64,000 bases of DNA from NCBI GenBank assembly GCA_046349875.1, contig JAXMBN010000008.1, forward strand, positions 1 to 64,000, given 5' to 3'. Shown one piece after another: positions 44,968-56,581 of this stretch (position 1 is its first letter; every line of letters begins with the position of its first letter). The stretch comes from JAXMBN01 sp046349875 (lineage in GTDB: Bacteria; Planctomycetota; Planctomycetia; Pirellulales; Pirellulaceae). Both the position numbers and the translations under genes were made by a program. The notes beneath the pieces were generated by a model. The model worked only from the letters and a program-made list of their open reading frames with translations, was not told where the DNA came from and did no database searches.

Positions 44968-47790
44968 TGATTGGTTTCCGAGGTGACAGGCTTCAATGGG
45001 TAGATAACCAAAGGTTCGGCCGCAAAATTAGCCGATGGATACTTTTCACGCGCTCGACGAACCGCAAGCCCTTGAGCATTGTCATCCGGCTTGTACCGCA
45101 AATGCAGAGCTTTATGCTTCTTCTCCGATTCGGCATCGCCCAGCATTCCATAGATCAATCCGAGATTGTAGTGGGCGTTGACGTTTTCCGAATCGATCGC
45201 CAAGGCTCGCTGGTATTGCTTGACTGCCTCACGCAGCAGCTTCTCGCGATCCGCCGCTTGGGAGTTGCGTCTCAGTTGCTCGGCGCGATCAAAGATGGTC
45301 CGTCCCAACGCGGTGAGCACTTCAATATCGCGGCTAAAATCAAATCCTCGCTTCTTTCGTTCTTCCGTGGTTTGATCCACGATGTTGCGGAAGTTTTCTT
45401 CGGCTTCCACAAGTCGTCCTTGTTCGCGATTGACCAGACCACTGAACCAAGCCAAAGACCATTCCGGAGCTGGAGGCTCTTTGACCTTCGCCGCTCGCTG
45501 AACGGCGTCGGCAGCTTCATCGATTCGACCTTCTCGAATATAAACACGGGCTAAATTTAAAGGTCCATCAAAGCGTCCCAACGATTCGACAACCTGAAAG
45601 GCTTGTTCGGCTTGCTTCAATTCGGCTTTGCCTTCCAAGAATAGCCCGATGCCATAATCGTTCCATCGTTGCCAACCTGGGATCTTCGATTCAGATTCGA
45701 AATGGCCTCATCGACGCCTTTGATGGGGAAGGTTACCGTATCGCTTGCGAGCGTCATGATGGGAAGATCATTTCTTACGACCATGTCCGCACCTGACCCT
45801 TGCGGTGTAAGACCTTCGATCGGGTTGTCATCCGCTTTCCGCTTCTCATAGACGTACTGCATGTACTCTTGATCGAACTTGCGGTAGAGCAACCGCACGG
45901 TCGCCACAATTGGCTTTTCTACATCGTCAGGGACGCGGAACGAGTAGTGTGCGACTTGCCCCGAACCCGGAGGAACTTGGTGGTTGTAAGAGGCGTGAAG
46001 ATGTCTTGGGGATTAAAGTCGATTGATACGATTGCCATCGCGATCCAACATAAAAACGTTCATGAAGTGAGCATCGCGATCGACCTCGCCCTTACTATCC
46101 CGACCACCGCTCTGCGCGATCAAGCGATCTCCGCTTCGCAATGACACTTCCAACCACACTTCATTCGAATCGACAGTTCCTTGAGTGAACTCGTGACCTA
46201 CCTTTAAGCGTTCGCACTACTGCTTCTAACAAATACCGTTCGCCACGTTTGAGCTTCGAAGGGGCGAAGAGGAGCGATCAACTTTCCATCGACACTTCCC
46301 TGCTCTTTCGCCAAAGATGTCCACTCGCGTGACACCTTCCATGAACTTCTTGTGCTTCTCTTCCACTTCATTCAAGAAACCGCGAAGCGCAGCAATCCCA
46401 AGGTTTCCGGAAGCAAAGGTGTGATCATGAATGGACAACTTGCCGTTGGAGCCCTCAAACGCTTTCGCACCGAAGTCACCTGATTCGACGGTTTGCATAT
46501 GACAACCAGCACAGGCCTTCTGAGCTTTTTCCGGATAGTAGAAGCTTCTCGATCCGTGGCCTGAAACACCGCTCAGCAACCACGAGTCGTAACTATTTTG
46601 CCCGCGCAGAAATTCTTTGTAATGGTTCAAAGCAAAGGGAAGGTGAACCTTGTGGCATGTCGAACAGAACTCCGACGATTTATGAAAATCCTTCAAAAAG
46701 GTCTTCTTTAGAAATTGTGGCTTGGCTTTGATCAACTGATGATTGATCCAAAGCAGAGCCGGATTCTTGCTAAAGGCAAAGGGATAGTGCAAAGGTTCTT
46801 CAATGGTAAAGTCGGCATTCCCACGGTTGGAGTTTACATTGTTCAGGATCGCGTGGCACACCGTGCACGTGATTCCCGCTTGAGATGTAGAATGATGAAC
46901 ATCATCGTACTTGGGATCATCAAAGGCACCGCTGAAGAATGGCACCGGATCATGGCAACCCGCACACCATCGTGAAGCCTTCACGTCGCCATCCCGTTTG
47001 AAGCCGCCACTTCGCGAGTTTCACGCACGCTTGCCAAGTAGGCAGGATTATTGAACGAACTAAAGCGATGCGCACTATGAGTCCACTGGTTATAGGAATC
47101 TTTGTGGCACGGCAAGCAATACTCGTCGTTATCGAGATTGGACGCAGAAATGAATGCCCCGTTGGATGTACGAGCCAACGAGGGTTCAGCGTACTTAACT
47201 CCTTCAGAGGATCCAACCTTGTTCCATTCGCGAGGATCTTGTGTATGCATCGAAACCATGATGGCCACCGCCGCCACCGCGACCAATCCGTAAGCAACAC
47301 CTAACTTCCATTTGACTTTTTGCCCAACCAATCGGTGCAACCAATAAAGCCAAATGGTAACCACGGGCGTAATCACGTGAAGCCAATACACCACCGAACG
47401 CGCTGCCGGAAGCTTAAGTTGCACGAAACCTTCGAGCTGAATCAGCAGGAAACCCGTTACCAAGACCACGATGCTTACACCATATAAGGCGTATCCTACG
47501 CGTTTGGCTCGCTTGTTCTTGCGATTCCGCGACGTAATCAAGTGGATCGTCCCGAAGATCAAGAAAGGAATGGTGAAAACCAGTCCTACCGCGATGTGCC
47601 CCAGAAACATGAACAGATAAAAATGGTTCTGGTAGGTTTCGCCCCGCTGCCACTCCAGGAACGTGATGGTGGCTAAATAGAGAGAGTTCGCACCGAGAAT
47701 CGCCAACAAGGCAAATACAACGTGCAGCAACTTTTTGAGACGAGGTCCGATGGCAGGAACGTAGACGCGTTTGGTGGGTGCCGCAGACAT
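44964..47790 (-). CDS. Membrane-anchored five-haem cytochrome with C-terminal TPR (seven frameshifts)
   Basis: Read as one gene of 941 residues after correcting seven single-base indels (near 46987, 46305, 46267, 46203, 46014, 45988 and 45684). Four to five membrane helices (1-185) resemble a cytochrome b561/NapC-like anchor. Five CXXCH motifs follow: CLPCH, CAGCH, CTVCH, CSTCH and CAGCH. A beta-rich domain (DGKLIAPLRP, HEFTQGTVDSNEVWLEV) and a TPR domain (QAFQVVESLGRFDGPLNLARVYI to LGLIYGMLGDAESEKKH) complete it. The pieces join cleanly in order and the corrected length is a whole number of codons. It is likely to pass electrons from the membrane to the periplasm. The TPR end overlaps CRTAC1. 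Confidence 0.82.
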
Positions 47791-47792
47791 TG

Positions 47793-48671
47793 CTAGGGTA
47801 TTACCTTACGAATTTGAATATCGCCCTCCGTCGGCAAACGGAATACCGAACGTTGATGAGGGTCTGCAATGATGAGATCGTTTCCCATCAATGCAATTCC
47901 TACGGGATTCTTGAGCGGTTCACCTTCAAAATGCTTGCTCGGCTTACCAGACGCATCAATCTTCCAAATCGATTTGCCATATCCATCACAGAGAAACGCG
48001 ACACCTTGGGAATCGACGACCAAGTGATGGGAAAACTCAAACATCCCGCGATCTAGGATGACATCCGATTTTTTCTCTTTAGTATAACGCACCAAAGGTT
48101 GTGAAGAATGGGAAAGCACCCACACTCGATCCTCGCCATCCACATAAAGACCGCGAGCTGCTTGGACCTTCACCCACTCCACAGGAGCGCTACCATCGGA
48201 GGGTAATTGGAAGATGCACTGACGTTCTAGATCGGCTACATAGATAACCCCGGAAGAATCCACGCCCATAGCAACTGGAATTCCGATTTTTCCACCTGTA
48301 AGGGCCTTCATGCTGCCTTGAGCATCGATGCGATAAATTTCTCGAGTGGCAGAATCTCCAGCAAGCACGTTTCCTTGTTGGTCGATTGCCAAGCAACGAA
48401 TGGCATTGAGCGGGGTGCGAAATTGCTTTTGACCACTCACCCACCGCGTCAGTTTACCACTCTCCCATTTCCAAATTCCTGGCAAATTTCGATCGGCCAC
48501 AAACAAGACACCTTGCTTGTTCGCGACCACGCTCATCGGATACTCCATGCCCCCCGCATCTTGAGCGAACACCGACGAGCTTAGCATCGAACACAGGAGC
48601 ATACCGATCGATGCCATCGCTGTTCGTCGCTCAACGTGATTGAATGTCTTGGAGTTGTTCTCAGTAGCCAT
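47793..48671 (-). CDS. Exported NHL/SMP-30-type beta-propeller protein
   Basis: 292 residues, with a signal peptide (MASIGMLLCSMLSSSVFAQ). Repeats of about 40 residues have the form [VI]AVDxxGxxxVAD (SVVANKQGVLFVADR, LAIDQQGNVLAGDS, MGVDSSGVIYVADL, LYVDGEDRVWVLSH, LVVDSQGVAFLCDG, GIALMGNDLIIADP), which makes six blades. No catalytic metal ligands of SMP-30 enzymes are evident. It lies two bases upstream of the cytochrome gene and 34 downstream of the TPR/FG-GAP giant, so the three are probably one operon. A binding role in the periplasm is inferred. Confidence 0.78.
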   Translation of the reverse strand: MATENNSKTFNHVERRTAMASIGMLLCSMLSSSVFAQDAGGMEYPMSVVANKQGVLFVADRNLPGIWKWESGKLTRWVSGQKQFRTPLNAIRCLAIDQQGNVLAGDSATREIYRIDAQGSMKALTGGKIGIPVAMGVDSSGVIYVADLERQCIFQLPSDGSAPVEWVKVQAARGLYVDGEDRVWVLSHSSQPLVRYTKEKKSDVILDRGMFEFSHHLVVDSQGVAFLCDGYGKSIWKIDASGKPSKHFEGEPLKNPVGIALMGNDLIIADPHQRSVFRLPTEGDIQIRKVIP

Positions 48672-48705
48672 CGAGGGCCTCGTGTTCTACGGAAAAATAA
48701 GGGGT

Positions 48706-51700
48706 TCAAAGCGATGGAACACTCGGCATTCGAGCATCGCGGATCTGATTCCAAAATTCGGTCGGTTGCTGTCCCCGAGTCTGATACGTTCGCAGGTAGC
48801 GTTTATAGATTTCACTACTTGGAAACTCTTGCTCCGGTTCATAGGGATAACGCTCCATTGCACGAAATGGAAGCGGCTCGACACTTTGTCCATGAACGGT
48901 ATTGAGGTCGGCATCTTTGTCCCAACCTACATTATAGATCACGAAGTCACGTTTCCATCCGTCAGGCAGCTTCTGCTCAGGCACTTCGAATTCCAAGGTC
49001 ATTTCATCTCCCGCTCCCAAAACCACTTGCATATCATCTGGCTCGCGCACAAGAGGGAGCATATCACCATAGCGAGTAAACTTCCCTAACATCGGAGGCC
49101 AAATCGATTCGGTCTCGATCGCGTCGTACTGAAAGTGTTTGGGGCATTGCCAGGCCGAGAACCAATTTGGAGAATCCCCGATAATGGAAATCAGCTCCTT
49201 CAAGACTAGCGGCATCGCTTGAACGAATGCGTTCGTTCGGCCAAACGATCCGCCTGCAATCGAGCGTTGGCTGGCAGACCAAAAGACTTCATCCCAACAT
49301 AACTCCATGTTCGTCGCGATCCGAACTCGGTAGTCGTTACAAAGGAAGAGATCCTGAAGATCGATTACGATCGTCTTCGTCTTGCCTCCCGGGAATCCAG
49401 CATAAGGCAAGACTTCTTTCCATTCGCCATGTTCATCGGGAACCAACAACCGAGGCGGGGTCAATTTAGGAAGCGTCGGATTCTCCGTCATGGCCAAGTT
49501 GATCGAAGTGCATGTTGGGAACACCCATCCCGTCAAAAACAACTTTCCATGGCGAGCATCGTCGGTACCATCCTGCAGATCGATCTCCAACCAATGTTCT
49601 TTCACAAGGCCTTGGTGATATCCCTCTTCCCAACATTTCGTGTATTGCTGATCGCGTTTCGAAGCCACCGATTTCCAATCACGCCCTCGTTGATCGAGGA
49701 TCGACTTGGGTTCACGTCGCTGCTGCACGACATGGATCTTATGCTCCGCAATCGAAGCAGGCCCCACCTTCTCATTGGTAAAGATCTCTACATCCGCTGG
49801 ATGATCGATCGCCCACAACTGAACCGTATCGAAATAGGCAGCCTCCCAAAGCTCTTCGGTGACTTGAAGAACATATCGATTGTTGCGTGGCTGAATGGCA
49901 CTACCCTCAAGCTTAAGGTATTCCCAATCGCGTGTCGGTGCAGAAACACCTTGGGCAAATTGCAAACCAATAGGAGCTGCCCATAAACAATCGGTGCAGA
50001 AGCTAAATCGTTCGCCGTCCCAAGCATAAAGATAAGGACAAGAACCACCCAAGTTCTGTTGATCGAAGATCGTCTTCTTGTGAGCAATGTCGATCACATT
50101 GTTAGGAATCCCATTGGTCCAAAGGATTCTGGCGACGTCCGCATGATCCTGTTCTCCTAAACCAAAAACCGTCCTGGTTCCTCGTACAATCTTGGCCTGG
50201 TAGGCACCCCCAATCTTCATTTCGATCAAACTACCAACACCATGCATGTTGCACCTCTCGCGAGGACGCTGCTTGCCATCTTCGTCCGCGCGAATGACCA
50301 CTTCCAGCGAGTGATTTTTTCGCGACTGCGAGTTGAGCAATACTTCGATGTCTCCGGATGCATTGAGCACCAATCCATCGTCATCGCCATCCGCGTCAAC
50401 ATCGCATAGAGCCACGGATCGAACGTCTTTGCGATCCACCATCAGTGGAGCTTCGAGCTTCAATCGCCCCTCGGCATTTCCGCGAAAGACCATCAATCCT
50501 TCAGGTCCCCACGCCACACAATCCGAAATCCCATCCCAGTCCAAGTCAGCAACCGAGACACCCAACACAGGCCTCTGTGTCAACGTCTCCTGACGATCCA
50601 ATATCCAACCATGACGGCCTACCGACTTCATGATTTGCACTTCGAGCCCCCGCTCGCTTCCATTCAGCAAATCCCAACAGGCATCCCGATTGACGTCGAT
50701 CGCTTCGATGACCTTGCCCCCGATGGACGCTTTCGCGGGTTGCTTCCAATCGGTGATTCGATATCTTCCATGCAAATTGTTGGACAGCCATACCGGCGAT
50801 TGCCCTTCCATGGCCAATACGAAATCATTCAGCACGTTACGGTCCACATCCATGGCCAAGATCCCATGAACTGGCTTCGAGGGATCGGGCAGTCGAGAGT
50901 ACTCCGTGAAGTTGGCAAAGGTCCAATCGCCTCGATTGGACCAAAGCGTCACTCCTTGCAAACTGGATACGATCAAATCGAGATCCGAATCGTGATCCGT
51001 CGATCGCTGTCACAACTTTGACACCGGTAAGATTCTCCATGCCATCTCTTGCTGGCACGCGAACGAGACTTCTGCTTGCCAGTAGCCACGTCGAGCTCAT
51101 TGCGATAGGAGCTGCAAGCCTTCGGCCCCATACACGACGAGATCGAGATTCACGGTTTGTCCGATGTAAGGATTAGGCGGAAGCGCATCGGGTGGATCGG
51201 TCGTGGGCAATGCGGATTCGGGCAATGCATCGCGGCGACGTTGAAAATCGCGATCGAGATCCATCACCACCATGCCCTGAATAGCCGCCGCAATAGTTTC
51301 GGATGCAGCGGTCAGTTTCGCATCGGCCAGAGACCAGATCGATGCGATCCGAAAGAGCCAGAAAGAGAGCTTTCCGTCCAAATCAAAATTCGATCGCCAT
51401 GGTATGCGCTCGAAGTCCTCATCCACTGACTCCATCAGCGACAGGGGTTGCCCTCATTTCAGCGTTTCGTACGTGCCAACTGCGATGAAAACTCAAGCTC
51501 CACAAACCTGTCAAGAGGTTCCACCGAGCGGAGATCATTTTATGCCACCGGCAACAGATCGCGCAAGAAGATTGATTGAGTCGTCGCCATATGCCAATCG
51601 GATTTTTCCGCCAAGCGCGCCCTTAGCATCGTCCAGTTGGGGGAATGCGGCTATCGTTCCGAGCCGTGATGATGGGCCGCCTTCCGCGAGTCTCTTCAAG

Positions 51701-52330
51701 GACTTGCAAAATCCTGCTCTTTCAGCTCGAGCCAACGCTTCAAGATAGGCGATGCGTGACCAGTTATTCGGTGCCCAAACCTTTCGGGTAAGCGCGCAAA
51801 GGTTTCTGCGGTGTCCGCTTCGGGCTGTAATTGAAGTAGCTTGATAAAGCTGATAATAGACATCGGCTGGGTGGCATTCTTCTTTGCGGCCTGCTGGATG
51901 GATTCAAGTGCCTTTTCATTTTCATTCTGCAACAAATAGTAGCGACTTAACAAAACCCCTTCCGTCGAAATCCTGAGGCCGCTACTTGTCGTAGCTTGGC
52001 AAAGCAGCCCTAGAAACTCCTCGACAGTTTTTCCATTCATCCGCCGTCGATGGGATCGATATGTAAGCGAGCGAGCAATGTTAGGCTGCATTGGCCCCAA
52101 CTTTTCGCGAAGGTGAGCTGCTCGAACCCCTGCCGTGCTTCCTGCAGTTGCTTTCCTTCCTTGTCTTGCTCGGCCTGTTTTTCTAGCAACGCAATGCTTC
52201 GATCCTTCAATGCCTGATGTTCAAACCATTTGGAATTCTCGATGAATTGCAACCGCTCGCAATCGCTAGGCCCAAACAGAAACAACGCACAAAGGATTGG
52301 CGATTTCCATTTCAGTTCGTCGTGTTTCAT
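48706..52330 (-). CDS. TPR plus FG-GAP/VCBS exported giant (several frameshifts)
   Basis: Read as one gene of about 1200 residues. ATG 52330 (MKHDELKWKSPILCALFLFG) starts a signal peptide, then a TPR-like part (ALLEKQAEQDKEGKQLQEA, LSRYYLLQNENEKALESIQQAAKK). The frame breaks near 52050, 51715, 51530, 51440, 51095 and 51005-51060. From 50976 it is clean to the stop: FG-GAP loops (DLDWDGISDCV, DVDADGDDDGL), an ASPIC-like stretch (GSLIEMKIGGAYQAKIVRGTRTVFGLG) and a C-terminal part of 400 residues with no known family (YLYAWDGERFSFCTDCLWAAPIG). Pieces on both sides of each break match the same domain order, but exact joints in the 51-52 kb part are uncertain. Confidence 0.65.
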
Positions 52331-52553
52331 GTTTATCATTCCTTCATCACAATCCGCAACGTCAGTTTATCACAACCCGCACGCGCGAGACCCGTTATCA
52401 GGCATCACATCCCGATCTGCAACGCTGCGACACACCCATGATAACACCGGCGGCCATCGTCTTGTCGCTCACTGTATCACAACGACAGCTCACACGGTCA
52501 GCAAGGACCAAGCTCTTCATAACCCAGCATCCGTTTTGCGTGATTGATTGCTA

Positions 52554-52680
52554 TCACAACCCGCTAAACGTCAGCTTCAATCACAACCCGACGCGTCAGC
52601 TTCCTGTCACAACCCAACGCGTCAGCTTCCGTCACAACCCAACGCGTCAGCTTCTATCACAACCCGACGCGAGGACCTAC
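52554..52680. repeat. Imperfect tandem repeat, unit about 26 bases
   Basis: Five units of the form TCACAACCCGACGCGTCAGC plus TTC and 2-3 bases begin at 52554, 52581, 52607, 52632 and 52657 (spacing 27, 26, 25, 25). Degenerate copies lie upstream at 52347, 52369 and about 52477. An inverted fragment (GCGTCGGGTTGTGA) is at about 52815-52828. There are no unique spacers, so it is not a CRISPR array. It fills the gap between the start of the TPR/FG-GAP gene and the terminator of the next gene. Confidence 0.85.
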
Positions 52681-52913
52681 TTTGCAGTGATTTTGGCTGG
52701 TCCGAGCATCCCTTTGCTAACGCCGCATCAGGAATGCGATCCCTTGCTGACGCTTCAGGCTTGTGAAAATCAAGGCTTTCTGGACGCCGAACGGCACAGC
52801 GCAACTTCAAATATGCGTCGGGTTGTGAAATGCTCAATCACGCAACTTCAAAACGTATCAGCATGCATAGAAACACGGACTCTGAACTCGCCATCAACTC
52901 AAGTTCTCATTAT

Positions 52914-52947
52914 AAAAAAACGCTCTGCAGAGAAACCGCAGAGCGTT
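52914..52947 (-). terminator. Rho-independent terminator after the broken lipoprotein gene
   Basis: On the minus strand AACGCTCTGC (52938-52947) pairs perfectly with GCAGAGCGTT (52919-52928) around a nine-base loop, followed by seven T (52914-52920). It lies about 30 bases after the lipoprotein stop. Confidence 0.9.
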
Positions 52948-52976
52948 CATGAAATTCGTATTCGAGAATTCGAAAC

Positions 52977-53440
52977 TTACTTGAGGATCCAAGTTGTTGG
53001 TATTCGATCCCGACTTCACTTCAAACTTAAGTTCGGAGTTCCCATACTCTTGAAGGCCAAAATGCCTGTTCTCTGGCTTGCTTGTAGGGCGGGTCCACCC
53101 AAAGCTTGAGCGCCAGGCATAGGATCATCCGAAGACATTTCCGATGGTGGAGGTGCAGTGCTTGCTTCAACTACGGTTGTCACGCGGATCGTGTGATTGC
53201 CGATCACCGCACCTTTTGAAGCCAGAGTCCAAATCTCATAGTCACCATTCTCATCGGTTAAATTTCCGATCCTGATTCACCACCTTGCGGTTCATAGGTG
53301 ACGATGCTCTTCTGTGTGGTCTTTAAGGGTCACTTTGCCCTTCACGGGTGCCATTGGAGGCATAATAATTTCCGCGTCTGAACCACAACCTAACGATACC
53401 AGAAACACTAACAGCGGAACGTGCGAATCAATTTGGACAT
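52977..53440 (-). CDS. Carboxypeptidase-regulatory-like lipoprotein (several frameshifts)
   Basis: Paralogue of the intact gene at 24544-24972. From ATG 53440 (MSKLIRTF) a shift near 53415 leads to PLLVFLVSLGCGSDAE, a signal with lipobox, then MAPVKGKVTLKDHT. Another shift joins SIVTYEPQGG, then TDENGDYEIWTLASKG and GNHTIRVTTVVEAS, and a last one joins YGNSELKFEVKSGSN. These are the strands of a transthyretin-like domain. The end is set to a TAA at 52977-52979, shortly before a strong terminator, though the frame at the end is uncertain. As at 24.5-26.1 kb it follows a DUF1559 gene. Confidence 0.65.
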
Positions 53441-53553
53441 TTCGAGACACCTTGTGACGTTGTAGTAAAGACGAACGGAATTATTCGTCTGTCTCATTGT
53501 AGCCGTTGCGAACTAATTCGTTCAGGCCTTTTTTAAATGATCGCTATGAGATC

Positions 53554-54649
53554 TCATCGATGCGAACTAGTTGGGTGATCGGGGGCTGATTCACCACCAG
53601 CACGGCTTCCCAAAGCACCCAACACCATAAGGCGAAGGACGGGTACCTGGGGTATCGATGTCATCCACAGTTTGATTTCCGGCATCAATCGATTGGCTTA
53701 CGAATTGAACCGAACCGTCAGACATGGCAAGTAACTTGACCGCCAGGTGTGGTAGCTGGACAACGTTCCCATGTACTATTACCGTCGACACCACCCCAGT
53801 GGCAGCTTGACCGCTTTGGAGCAACGATGGTCGCGAAACTGCAGAAGTAAGGACGAGCGTCCCAAATAGCGACCACTGGTTGGACGGAAGCCGGGCGAAC
53901 AGGAGCAGTCAACTTCTTCTTGTTCGCTGGATCGATACGAGCCAAGCAAGCGGCTGGGTTCCAGGCTTGTATGTTCAGCAACACCACCACGAACGTCGTC
54001 TGAACCACCACCACCGATGGCTTCACCAAACATAATCGTGTTCGAGGTACCGTCGACGATATCGGAAATGGCCATGCTCAAGTATCGCGAGATCTGGAAT
54101 ACACCGCGGTTGTCGCGATTGTTCTGATCAGGACGGAAGTGGTTCTGGGTGATAATCGTCCCCAACGCACGCTTTGTAGCGCCGATGGGCTTTCAAGCGC
54201 GGTTGGCTGGAGGCGAATCCGATGGGCAAACGGCAGGAACTGCTTCCATGAATGGTGGCGTTTTCCCCATGCGTTGTTTGCGGTGCTCCAAGGCGTTGGC
54301 AACCAGCACCTGCAGGACGCCGAGTCATCATGTTGTTATAAAGAGCGGTCTGCTCGAGGAATGGCAATGCGGGAATGGTCCATGCATAGGGCCAGTTCGC
54401 TCCGTTGCCTCAAACCTAACCGCCGCATCGTCCAGCGTGTCCTGCTCATGAATCGCTTGTAGGCCGATTCATAGTTCATGGCTGCCAAAACCAATCTGCT
54501 TGAGATTGTTCCTGACATTGCATGCGTCGTGCTGCTTCACGCGCCTGCTGAACAGCAGGTAGCAACAGCCCGACCAAAATGCCGATGATGGCGATCACCA
54601 CCAACAGCTCGACGAGGGTAAAACCTCGCCTTCCAATCGATCTTTTCAT
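53554..54649 (-). CDS. DUF1559 prepilin-like protein (several frameshifts)
   Basis: ATG 54649 starts MKRSIGRRGFTLVELLVVIA, the prepilin signal, with PAVQQAREAARRMQC after it. The frame shifts at about 54520, and further pieces in other frames match the family order: NLKQIGLAAMNYESAYKRF-like, MPFLEQTALYNNMM, DIVDGTSNTIMFGEA, AMSDGSVQFVSQSIDA (the DGS motif after a disturbed H-x9-DG) and LGALGSRAGGESA. The last piece ends at a TGA at 53554, with the LGSRAGGE close usual for the family. At least five indels lie within 1 kb. Compare the clean copy at 25069-26106. Confidence 0.7.
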
Positions 54650-54895
54650 AGATGAGCCCTTGAGAAAATAAGAAAATGAGATCTCAATTAACCGCCTAGA
54701 AGGGAATTCCTTCATCAGAGATTCACTATCTAGCCTATCCGTAGACATTAATCGGGTAAAGTCCGACAAAAAGCCACTGTTTTTAGTTTTAGGGAAATTT
54801 CTTCCTGTTGACATTCTTTATCAGCGACACTAATCCTTTTTTCGGCTTGCACCGCCAACACAATCAGAAAGCTTTATCTTGGTGACTAAGGACGA

Positions 54896-56581
54896 TCAGT
54901 TTCCTTCCTGCACTACTTTATGATGCTTATCCAACTGCAAAGTTCCTAACACCTGCCTCTGACCATCGGACCATTGAATTTCAATTTTATCCACCTTTTC
55001 AGAGGGCCCCACCCCGAAAGTGAGGCGGCTCCCGAAGTGGCTCTGATACCCCCTCCCGCGGTGCACTTCATCCATCTGCGTCCTTCCACCAGCGGTGACC
55101 CATATACGGGTTCCAACCGCATCGCGATTCTTGTCCTTACCTTCCAGTGTGAACTGAATCCAATGATTCTTCGCGACCGAATCGTTGCGAAGCAATGAGG
55201 GTGCCGCATTGGAATTTTGAATCACCACATCGACGTCGCCATCGTTATCGAGATCATCGAATGCGGCTCCTCGACTACTCTCAACAATCGCCATGCCGCT
55301 TCCGGCCTCTTTCGAGACATCTGCAAAACGTCCCTTCCCATTGTTTCGCAAAAGGAAGTTCGGAACCTTGAGCGAGGTTCGATCGTCCATCAACTCCACG
55401 CGATCAAAGTGCCCGTTGGCGATGAAGATATCGCGATGTCCATCGAGATCAAAATCGATGAAGGCCGTACCCCAATTCACATGAGGATAAAGCGTAGTAG
55501 GAATCTGCGCTTTACGAGTTGCGTCTTCAAACAATCCAGCTCCTAAATTTCGGTACAGCACTGGCATTTCTGCTTGGTAATTGGTCACAAAGAAATCCAA
55601 CTTTCCATCGCCATCGTAATCGGCTCCATCCACTCCCATGCTGCCACCAATCTTGCCTTCATAATTGCTGGCAACTCCACTAAGCAAACCGACCTCTTGG
55701 AACTTTCCCTTTCCGTCGTTTTGATAGATCAAGTTGGGCGAACCATCTTGCGCCACAAAAATATCGGTATCGCCATCATCATCGAAGTCACCAGCAACAA
55801 CTCCCATTCCAGGCCCTTCGACACTTCCAATACCTGTCAACTGACTGACATCCTCAAACGTTCCATCGCCTCGATTGCGATAAAGAACGTCAGGTAACTT
55901 GCTGTAGTACTGAGGACCTGCCATGAGGTATTGCCCTTTCGACAATACCGGTACGTGATTGTCGTACGTAAAGTGAACGTAACTAGCGACGAACAGATCT
56001 AGATACCCGTCGCGATCGTAATCAAGGAAGCACGCTCCTGCTCCCACTTCATTCTTACCAAGAACACCCGCCTGCTCAGTGACATTGGTAAAGGTTCGAT
56101 CTCCATTGTTTCGGAACAATGCGTTGTGACCGAAATTACTCAAAAAGAGATCCTGGTCGCCGTCATTGTCATAGTCTCCTACGACCACTCCAAGTCCATA
56201 ACCGCGAAACACTAGGCCCGCTTCTTCCGTAACGTCTTGGAATTTCCAATTCCCTAGATTGCGATAAAGCGCATGACGCAGACTCTGCGGGTCCTCTTTC
56301 GAACCCTTCAAGGGTGCCCCATTGGTAAAGTAGATATCGATGAGCCCATCGTTGTCGTAATCAAATGTTGCCACTCCTCCCGACATCGCCTCAACGATAT
56401 AGCCAAGGCCACTCGCACCACTACTATGCACAAACGATATCCCTGTTTCGGCAGTGATATCGGTTAAGCGTATTGGAGACTGACCGTGAACCAACGAAGA
56501 ACAACAGCACGCGCCTATTGCCATGACGCCACAAAACAATGCTCGCACCACAACCATCTCTCCGAATCGTATCGACGTCAT
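54896..56581 (-). CDS. CRTAC1-family secreted beta-propeller (ASPIC/UnbV)
   Basis: 561 residues, intact. The signal peptide (LFCGVMAIGACCCSSLVHGQ) is followed by DITAETGISFVHSSGASG, the usual CRTAC1 start. FG-GAP/VCBS calcium loops include DYDNDGLIDIYF, DYDNDGDQDLFL, DYDRDGYLDLF, DFDDDGDTDIFV, DYDGDGKLDFF and DFDLDGHRDIF. The ASPIC/UnbV domain follows (KNHWIQFTLEGKDKNRDAVGTR, VHRGRGYQSHFGSRLTFGVG, WSDGQ). Its ATG overlaps the stop of the TPR gene upstream by four bases. It is the best reference for the broken copies at 58007 and 62243. Confidence 0.92.
   Translation of the reverse strand: MTSIRFGEMVVVRALFCGVMAIGACCCSSLVHGQSPIRLTDITAETGISFVHSSGASGLGYIVEAMSGGVATFDYDNDGLIDIYFTNGAPLKGSKEDPQSLRHALYRNLGNWKFQDVTEEAGLVFRGYGLGVVVGDYDNDGDQDLFLSNFGHNALFRNNGDRTFTNVTEQAGVLGKNEVGAGACFLDYDRDGYLDLFVASYVHFTYDNHVPVLSKGQYLMAGPQYYSKLPDVLYRNRGDGTFEDVSQLTGIGSVEGPGMGVVAGDFDDDGDTDIFVAQDGSPNLIYQNDGKGKFQEVGLLSGVASNYEGKIGGSMGVDGADYDGDGKLDFFVTNYQAEMPVLYRNLGAGLFEDATRKAQIPTTLYPHVNWGTAFIDFDLDGHRDIFIANGHFDRVELMDDRTSLKVPNFLLRNNGKGRFADVSKEAGSGMAIVESSRGAAFDDLDNDGDVDVVIQNSNAAPSLLRNDSVAKNHWIQFTLEGKDKNRDAVGTRIWVTAGGRTQMDEVHRGRGYQSHFGSRLTFGVGPSEKVDKIEIQWSDGQRQVLGTLQLDKHHKVVQEGN

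Noticed and set aside
46226..46984. Separate four-haem cytochrome gene
   Set aside because: Its start has no ribosome site and its end turns into non-family sequence. It joins the membrane part upstream and beta/TPR part downstream in other frames, so it is a fragment of one gene.
52554..52680. Possible CRISPR array
   Set aside because: Units are contiguous with no spacers; it is a tandem repeat.
54808..54836. TTGACA-17-TAATCC promoter-like pair on the plus strand
   Set aside because: No plus-strand gene follows; the genes on both sides are on the minus strand.
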